A DNA stretch of 9,758 nucleotides from Candidatus Iainarchaeum sp. (GTDB lineage Archaea > Iainarchaeota > Iainarchaeia > Iainarchaeales > DTGL01), in contig JAFCEU010000022.1 of NCBI GenBank assembly GCA_017608995.1, positions 1 to 9,758 of the forward strand, in the 5' to 3' direction. Position 1 is the first letter of the stretch; each line of letters opens with the position of its first letter. The notes beneath the pieces were generated by a model that was not told the origin of the DNA, made no database searches, and saw nothing but the letters and a program-made list of their open reading frames with translations. This document shows, piece after piece, positions 5,356 to 9,758 of the stretch. Position numbers and translations under genes: made by a program.

Positions 5356-7548
5356 TTAACTTAGGAAATAATCTGGACTTTTTGGTTCCGGTTCTAACCC
5401 TTTGCGAGTTCTCACTTCTTTTATCACTTCCTTCTGCATGAATTCTGGCAAAGGTTTGTAGTCATAGAACTCTGCTGTCCAGATTGCCCTGCCTTGCGTA
5501 GCTGAACGCATAGCAGAGCTAAACCCAATGAGCTCTTTCACTGGCGCAATAGCAATTATTATTGTGGTGTCCCCCTCTGCTTTGATTTCCTCAATTGAAG
5601 CTCTCCTCTGCTGCAACTCTTTTGTTACGGCACCCATATATTCCTGCGGAACACTTATAAATAACTTTTGCCTTGGCTCTAGGAGCACAGGCTTTGCGCT
5701 AAGCATACAAGCATAGATTGTTCGGGTAATTGCAGGCAGCACCTGTGCGGGACCTCTGTGTATAGCGTCTTCGTGAAGCTTTGCATCTTGGAGCCTTACT
5801 AAAACTCCTAAGCACTTTTCTTTTGCTAACGGCCCTTCGTTCATTGCGTCCACAAAGCCCTGGCATACAAGCTCTTTAATCTCTTGGATTGCCTGTATAC
5901 CGCGAGTATTATCTATAAGTATGCAGTTGTTATGAACCCACCATACGCGCTTAGCATCATCACTACTTAAACCAATCTCCTCAAGCTTTGCAATCTTATC
6001 AACATCTTTTTTCCTTATCTTCCCCTCAATCTTTGCTTCTATAAGCTTGTTAAGCATCTCTTCGCTTATGGGTTCGGCGGTAAGTACAAATTGATTGTGC
6101 TTGTTTGGGCTTTTCCCTGTGAGTGCTGGGCTCTTACCCATTATAGTTTCGCGATATACTACAATAGGATTGCTCATTTCGATCGGCACGCCATTGTCCA
6201 CTTCGATTCTATACTTCGTAACCTCAAGGTGCAATTCACCCATCCCGCTGAGCAGGTGCTCGCCAGTTTCCTGATTTATTGTTGCGACTATGTTTGGATC
6301 TTCTTTAGTTATTTTGTTAAGCACTTCTATTAGCTTTGGCAGGTCAGCTGTGCGCTTAGCTTCAATACTCACTGTTATTACAGGCTCAGCAGAGCTCTTA
6401 AATGACTCAAATGGTTGCATTTCTGTGCTAGCTATTGTTTCACCCACGCGAACGTCTCTGAGGCCGATAAGCGCAGCGATATTGCCTGCTGGCACATCCT
6501 CAACATTTACGCGCTCTGGTCCCATATAAAGAGAAACTTGCTGAATACTTGCTTCGCGCTTCGAATTTATCATTTTTACCTTAATGCCTCTTTTCACAGC
6601 GCCTGAAAATACTCTGCCGGTAGCTATCTCGCCTGCGTGCGGATCCACCGTCACATCAGTAATCATCATAGCTAATGGTCCGTTTTCATCACAGTTTAGC
6701 ATAGCTTTGCCGGCCTCGCTTTCTAGGTCGCCGGCCCACATTTCCGGGATTCTATATTTTTGAGCCTCTACCGGGCTTGGTAAGTGTACAATAACCATTT
6801 CCATTATTGCTCTATAAAGCGGACTTTTCTTTGAGAGCTCTTCTTGAGTTCCGCTCTTACAGTGGTCATAAACCTCCTTAAAGCTCACACCGGTTTTCTT
6901 CATTTGCGGAACGGAAACAGCCCACTTATAGAGCGCAGAGCCGAAAGCAACGCTACCATCTTCAACTCTGACCTGCCACTTATCCTTGAATTTTTCAGGT
7001 GCATATTTTCTTATAAGCAAATTAACCTTTGCTATAACTTTAAGCAATCGCTCCTGCATCTCCTTTTCATCAACCTTGAGCTCGTTGATTAGCCTATCAA
7101 CCTTGTTCACAAATAGAACTGGTTTACAATTTTCTCGCAAAGCTTGCCTCAATACAGTTTCTGTCTGAGGCATTACGCCCTCGACAGCATCTACTAATAC
7201 AATTACACCATCGACTGCGCGCATAGCTCTTATTACATCTCCACCAAAATCTACGTGCCCAGGAGTATCGATGAGGTTTATGAGGTATGCATTATCTTCA
7301 TACTTATAAACAACAGAAATGTTAGCGGCATTTATAGTTATGCCGCGCTCCTGCTCTAATTCGTAAAAGTCCATAAGAAGCTGCTTCCCAGCAAGTTCCT
7401 CGCTCATAAGCCCGACAGCAGCTATAATAGAGTCTGTCATTGTGGTTTTTCCATGATCTATATGAGCAACTATACCAATATTTCTTATATTCTCCTTATT
7501 TCGCATCATTTCCTGTGCTAACTTTACCATTTCCTCTCTTCTGCCCAT
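5356..7548 (-). CDS. fusA: Translation elongation factor aEF-2
   Basis: This GTPase drives tRNA-mRNA translocation on the ribosome. The 730-residue protein shows G1 AHIDHGKTT at 28-36, switch I QERGITI at 66-72, G3 DTPGHVDF at 94-101, G4 NKVD at 148-151 and a G5-like GSA near 203. Domain II follows (for example PHAGEIATGRVFSG at 303-316), then domain III (SGMGELHLEV at 434-443) and domain IV with DAIHRGPAQ at 594-602. His597 is the expected diphthamide acceptor. The C-terminal domain V includes PVLLEP and GRAIW. Length matches archaeal EF-2. The ATG is preceded by AAAGGTGAT, whose first bases overlap the rps7 stop 10 nt upstream, so the two genes are probably cotranscribed. Confidence 0.98.
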   Translation of the reverse strand: MGRREEMVKLAQEMMRNKENIRNIGIVAHIDHGKTTMTDSIIAAVGLMSEELAGKQLLMDFYELEQERGITINAANISVVYKYEDNAYLINLIDTPGHVDFGGDVIRAMRAVDGVIVLVDAVEGVMPQTETVLRQALRENCKPVLFVNKVDRLINELKVDEKEMQERLLKVIAKVNLLIRKYAPEKFKDKWQVRVEDGSVAFGSALYKWAVSVPQMKKTGVSFKEVYDHCKSGTQEELSKKSPLYRAIMEMVIVHLPSPVEAQKYRIPEMWAGDLESEAGKAMLNCDENGPLAMMITDVTVDPHAGEIATGRVFSGAVKRGIKVKMINSKREASIQQVSLYMGPERVNVEDVPAGNIAALIGLRDVRVGETIASTEMQPFESFKSSAEPVITVSIEAKRTADLPKLIEVLNKITKEDPNIVATINQETGEHLLSGMGELHLEVTKYRIEVDNGVPIEMSNPIVVYRETIMGKSPALTGKSPNKHNQFVLTAEPISEEMLNKLIEAKIEGKIRKKDVDKIAKLEEIGLSSDDAKRVWWVHNNCILIDNTRGIQAIQEIKELVCQGFVDAMNEGPLAKEKCLGVLVRLQDAKLHEDAIHRGPAQVLPAITRTIYACMLSAKPVLLEPRQKLFISVPQEYMGAVTKELQQRRASIEEIKAEGDTTIIIAIAPVKELIGFSSAMRSATQGRAIWTAEFYDYKPLPEFMQKEVIKEVRTRKGLEPEPKSPDYFLS

Positions 7549-7558
7549 AGAATCACCT

Positions 7559-8161
7559 TTATCTGCTGCTAGCAGCTATACGCTCTACCTCATTCCTACG
7601 CTTCACAGCATAGCTCTTAGCATCTTCCTCGCTAGCAAGTATTATTTCCTCAGCAAGAGCTTCTTCAGCACTTTTCTTAGTATTGAATGAGTTTGCAAAA
7701 GCAGCCAGAGCAAGGTTTTTTAAAGCTTCGTCGAGTCTCCTTAAAGGAGCCACATCAACGCTCTGGGTATAGAATAAGCCCCCTTTTCTAAACCTCGTAA
7801 CATCTTCTCTCGGAGCAGAATTTTCAATAGCTCTTATGAGCACTTCAATTGGATTTTTGTTTGTTTTCTTTTCTATAATTTCAAATGCTTTTTCAACTAT
7901 GCGCATCGCTTGCAACTTTTTGCCTGTTGAACCGCGCCCTCTAATAAATTTGCCACTAAGCTTCCTTTTCCCTTGCCCACTTCTCATTATTTTATTTATA
8001 AGACGCTCCACTATTGGTATCTTCGCTTTGCCAAAGCGTTCTTTTGCTTTGCCCCCAAACGAATGTGGAATAATCTTTGATTCCAGCTGTATGTAGCGAG
8101 CTAAGCCAGGATCGCGGATTTCTATGCCGTTTGCTTCCCATTTCCCAAAGACCTTTGTCAT
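7559..8161 (-). CDS. rps7: Small ribosomal subunit protein uS7 (S7)
   Basis: uS7 organises the 30S head and lies near the E site and mRNA exit. The protein of about 200 residues has the archaeal N-terminus TKVFGKWE, then RDPGLARYIQL, RFGKAKIPIVERLINKIM, the central NPIEVLIRAIENSAPRED and SVDVAPLRRLDEAL, and a C-terminal EEALAEEI...SYAVKRRNEVERIA, all family-typical. Two in-frame ATGs compete. The one at 8167 overlaps the rps12 stop as TAATG but is only 2 nt from the SD GAGG. The one at 8161 has 8-nt spacing and gives the family-like MTKVFGKWE, so it is preferred. It lies between rps12 and fusA with no real spacer. Confidence 0.96.
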   Translation of the reverse strand: MTKVFGKWEANGIEIRDPGLARYIQLESKIIPHSFGGKAKERFGKAKIPIVERLINKIMRSGQGKRKLSGKFIRGRGSTGKKLQAMRIVEKAFEIIEKKTNKNPIEVLIRAIENSAPREDVTRFRKGGLFYTQSVDVAPLRRLDEALKNLALAAFANSFNTKKSAEEALAEEIILASEEDAKSYAVKRRNEVERIAASSR

Positions 8162-8166
8162 AAACA

Positions 8167-8598
8167 TTACCTCTTCATCTTCTCCTGCCTGCCTGTTCTT
8201 AGCATCTCTAAACTCTGGTTGTTTACCTTTATAACCTTGTATTTCACTCCCCAGAGGTCGCCTTTTGGCCCATGCTTTCTCCCACCAAGTCCTTCTATGA
8301 GCACTTCATCGTGCTCATCAATATATTTTATTGCACCGTCGCCAGGAGCAAATGCAGTAACCTGCTTACCATTCTTTATTAGCTGCACGCGAACGCATTT
8401 ACGTATTGCTGAGTTTGGTTGCCTTGCCTCTACACCACGCTTTTCCAAAACGATTGCTCGCGCTTGCGGAGCACCTTCGAGCGGATCAAGCTTTTTATTC
8501 TTACGTCTAAGCACTCTTCGTTTATAGTTTGGATCCTTCCAACGCCATCTTCTCCTATCTTCTTCAAGCTTTCTTGCAGCAAATTCGCCTCGCGCCAT
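8167..8598 (-). CDS. rps12: Small ribosomal subunit protein uS12 (S12)
   Basis: uS12 sits at the decoding centre and affects accuracy. The 143-residue protein has the archaeal N-terminus MARGEFAARKLEEDRRRWRW and the loop QPNSAIRKCVRVQL at 60-73, then VTAFAPGDGAI and the second decoding-centre loop at about 112-118. That second loop reads GDLWGVKYKV; the family has Pro where Trp116 stands (bacterial KDLPGV, archaeal/eukaryotic GDIPGV), which is unusual. The ATG at 8598 is chosen because AAGGTG lies 5 nt upstream. A GTG at 8604 overlaps that SD and is less likely. It begins 10 nt after the nusA stop and its stop overlaps or abuts the rps7 start. Confidence 0.96.
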   Translation of the reverse strand: MARGEFAARKLEEDRRRWRWKDPNYKRRVLRRKNKKLDPLEGAPQARAIVLEKRGVEARQPNSAIRKCVRVQLIKNGKQVTAFAPGDGAIKYIDEHDEVLIEGLGGRKHGPKGDLWGVKYKVIKVNNQSLEMLRTGRQEKMKR

Positions 8599-8608
8599 CT
8601 TCACACCT

Positions 8609-9007
8609 TCAGAACCTCAAATCTTCTATATTATAATTTCTCTGAGCTAACTTTTTAATTCTTTTAAATTTTGCTAACTGGTCCATGATCTTTTTTTTAT
8701 CTGCAGATTCCAATTTTATTTGAGCATTGTTCCCCTTCACTTCTACACTGAAAATTGCTATATCGGGAAATGCACTTTTTATAAACTCCCCAATTTTTTC
8801 ATAATAGGGGTATATTTCAACCTTTTTTCTAAATGTTTTTGCAAGCAACTTTGCTTTAATTCCTTTTCTCCCTATCGCTTTACCCAAAAGCTCTGGTTTC
8901 ACAAGGAAGATAACTGTGCCATTATCAATGAGGCAGTCCTTTGCCATTACTCCTGTTATGGAGTCGAACTTATTTATGTAGAATATTTCTTCCTGTGTGA
9001 GTTTCAT
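8609..9007 (-). CDS. nusA: Archaeal NusA-like KH-domain transcription factor
   Basis: This is the archaeal homologue of the KH part of NusA, an RNA-binding protein linked to transcription elongation/termination. It always lacks the bacterial N-terminal polymerase-binding and S1 domains. The 132-residue protein has a good first KH loop (LGKAIGRKGIKAKLL at 41-55) followed by KVEIYPYYEKIGEFIKSAF. The second KH domain keeps its ends (SVEVKGNNAQIKLESADK at 87-104 and IKKLAQRNYNIEDL at 117-130), but the GxxG loop expected near 107-114 reads IMDQLAKF, so it is degenerate. The start overlaps the rpl30e stop as ATGA, indicating translational coupling. There is no strong SD. Position between rpl30e and rps12 is the standard archaeal order and supports the assignment. 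Confidence 0.9.
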   Translation of the reverse strand: MKLTQEEIFYINKFDSITGVMAKDCLIDNGTVIFLVKPELLGKAIGRKGIKAKLLAKTFRKKVEIYPYYEKIGEFIKSAFPDIAIFSVEVKGNNAQIKLESADKKKIMDQLAKFKRIKKLAQRNYNIEDLRF

Positions 9008-9318
9008 TTCTTTTCACTGCTTTTTTTTGTAATCTCTAGTATCTTGCTTTTTCCTGGGTCTAATATAAGCATTGCCGATACCGCATGCGGTTTGCCACAA
9101 AGCGCACCAAGCGCCAAAGAACTTTTCTCGAAATCGAAGCAGGGAATTTCGGAAAGTTCTGCGCAGTACTTTAGCTTCCCCTTCTTTTCACTTTCTAGGT
9201 TGTCGCTTACAATTAATAATTTGCCAATACCTTTTAAAACGTTTTTTTCACACTCCCTAAACCCAAACAACACTTTGCCGGTATCAACCGCTCTGCGTAT
9301 TTCTTTTTCCACGTCCAT
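9004..9318 (-). CDS. rpl30e: Large ribosomal subunit protein eL30 (L30e)
   Basis: eL30 is a 50S protein of the L7Ae/L30e family, which binds kink-turn RNA. It is found in archaea and eukaryotes but not as such in bacteria. The 104-residue protein has DVEKEIRRAVDTGKVLFG near the start, KLLIVSDNL in the middle, and LGALCGKPHAVSAMLILDPG toward the end, matching the family. The ATG at 9318 is chosen because GGAGTGAT ends 4 nt before it. A GTG at 9327 falls within that SD and is less likely. The gene starts 5 nt after the rpoA2 stop and ends in an ATGA overlap with nusA. Confidence 0.95.
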   Translation of the reverse strand: MDVEKEIRRAVDTGKVLFGFRECEKNVLKGIGKLLIVSDNLESEKKGKLKYCAELSEIPCFDFEKSSLALGALCGKPHAVSAMLILDPGKSKILEITKKSSEKK

Positions 9319-9323
9319 AGCGA

Positions 9324-9758
9324 TCACTCCTTCATTACAAGTTCAACTCTGCCCGTGCCAACTTTCACAGGCAAGCCAACAATAAGGTTTTCTACTACGC
9401 CTTGCAACGGCTCGCGCTCACCATATAATGCGGAATCAAAGAGATGCTTCACCGTTTCTTCAAATGCTGCTCTTGCAAACGGCGACTGCTTTAGACGCAT
9501 TATACCTGTTCTAACTGTGCCACGTATTTCGCCTGTGAAAGTGAGCAAATCAGCGAGGAGCAATAGATGCCTCAGATCAACCCTTATTCTGTTTTCACTC
9601 AGTGTTTTATGCAGCTCATCTACTACTGCTCTTCTACCTGCTTCTATACCAAGCACCTTCGAGATCTCCATAACATCATTGGTAGTTGTTCTGTAAGGGT
9701 CAATCTCTTTTCTCTTGAGAACTGCTTTTAAGTTTGTCCCAAGGGTCTTGATTATATA
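9324..9758 (-). CDS. rpoA2: DNA-directed RNA polymerase subunit A'' (Rpo1C), C-terminal part
   Basis: This is the C-terminal 144 residues of the split archaeal RNA polymerase largest subunit; the N-terminal part lies beyond the right edge. Visible family stretches are GTNLKAVL, the DPYRTTTND run leading into EISKVLGIEAGRRAV, DLRHLLLLADLLTFTGEIRG, FARAAFEETVKHLFDSAL and GVVENLIVGLPVKVGTGRVELVM. These correspond to the conserved C-terminal region of A''. The open frame continues to the window edge without a stop, and the ATG at 9671 is internal and not the start. The TGA stop is 5 nt before rpl30e. The rpoB and rpoA1 genes are expected further upstream but lie outside the window. Confidence 0.95.
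   Translation of the reverse strand, partial: YIIKTLGTNLKAVLKRKEIDPYRTTTNDVMEISKVLGIEAGRRAVVDELHKTLSENRIRVDLRHLLLLADLLTFTGEIRGTVRTGIMRLKQSPFARAAFEETVKHLFDSALYGEREPLQGVVENLIVGLPVKVGTGRVELVMKE

Noticed and set aside
8625..8640. TATA-like ATTATAATATA before rps12
   Set aside because: It lies within the conserved nusA C-terminus (RNYNIEDL), and the tight gene packing makes cotranscription more likely; possible but unsupported.
8720..9385. 221-codon plus-strand open frame opposite nusA and rpl30e
   Set aside because: It is an antisense shadow of two conserved genes, and its translation is low-complexity and matches nothing I know.

Overview
This window is archaeal chromosomal DNA. The evidence is a split RNA polymerase large subunit (A''), eL30, a short KH-only NusA homologue, archaeal-type uS12, uS7 and uS10, an EF-2 with the diphthamide motif, and an aEF1A. 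Promoters are TATA boxes rather than bacterial -35/-10 elements. The lineage cannot be fixed from the sequence alone. An uncultivated, possibly DPANN-like archaeon is a guess based on the AT-rich spacers, compact layout and unfamiliar flanking genes.

Positions 9758 down to 3601 (minus strand) hold the conserved archaeal 'streptomycin-type' transcription/translation cluster, in transcription order rpoA2 (C-terminal part only), rpl30e, nusA, rps12, rps7, fusA, tuf, rps10. From rpoA2 to fusA the genes overlap or lie within about 10 nt of each other, which suggests one polycistronic unit. tuf is set apart by a 111-nt spacer with a good TATA box and Shine-Dalgarno (SD) sequence. A 10-bp hairpin lies across the tuf stop codon and is followed by a T-rich spacer before rps10, so tuf and rps10 may be partly uncoupled from the rest.

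Positions 3600 to 1 hold less conserved genes. A 497-residue membrane protein (minus) has a C-terminal UbiA-type prenyltransferase domain behind about 240 residues of unrecognised multi-pass membrane sequence. It converges on, and overlaps by 4 nt, a small plus-strand protein with one N-terminal membrane anchor and a probably extracellular domain. Divergent from that gene is a secreted protein (minus, running off the left edge) with a signal peptide, a Cys/Trp-rich module resembling a thrombospondin type 1 repeat, and an array of PKD domains. One palindromic TATA box may serve both divergent genes.

I found no mobile element, CRISPR array, tRNA or rRNA. No stretch longer than about 115 nt lacks a gene. 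The points most worth checking are a Pro-to-Trp change in the functional loop of uS12, loss of the second KH GxxG loop in NusA, the altered first Asp motif and N-terminal fusion in the UbiA protein, the tuf hairpin/T-tract, and the bidirectional promoter. I did not find a clearly new multi-gene system.
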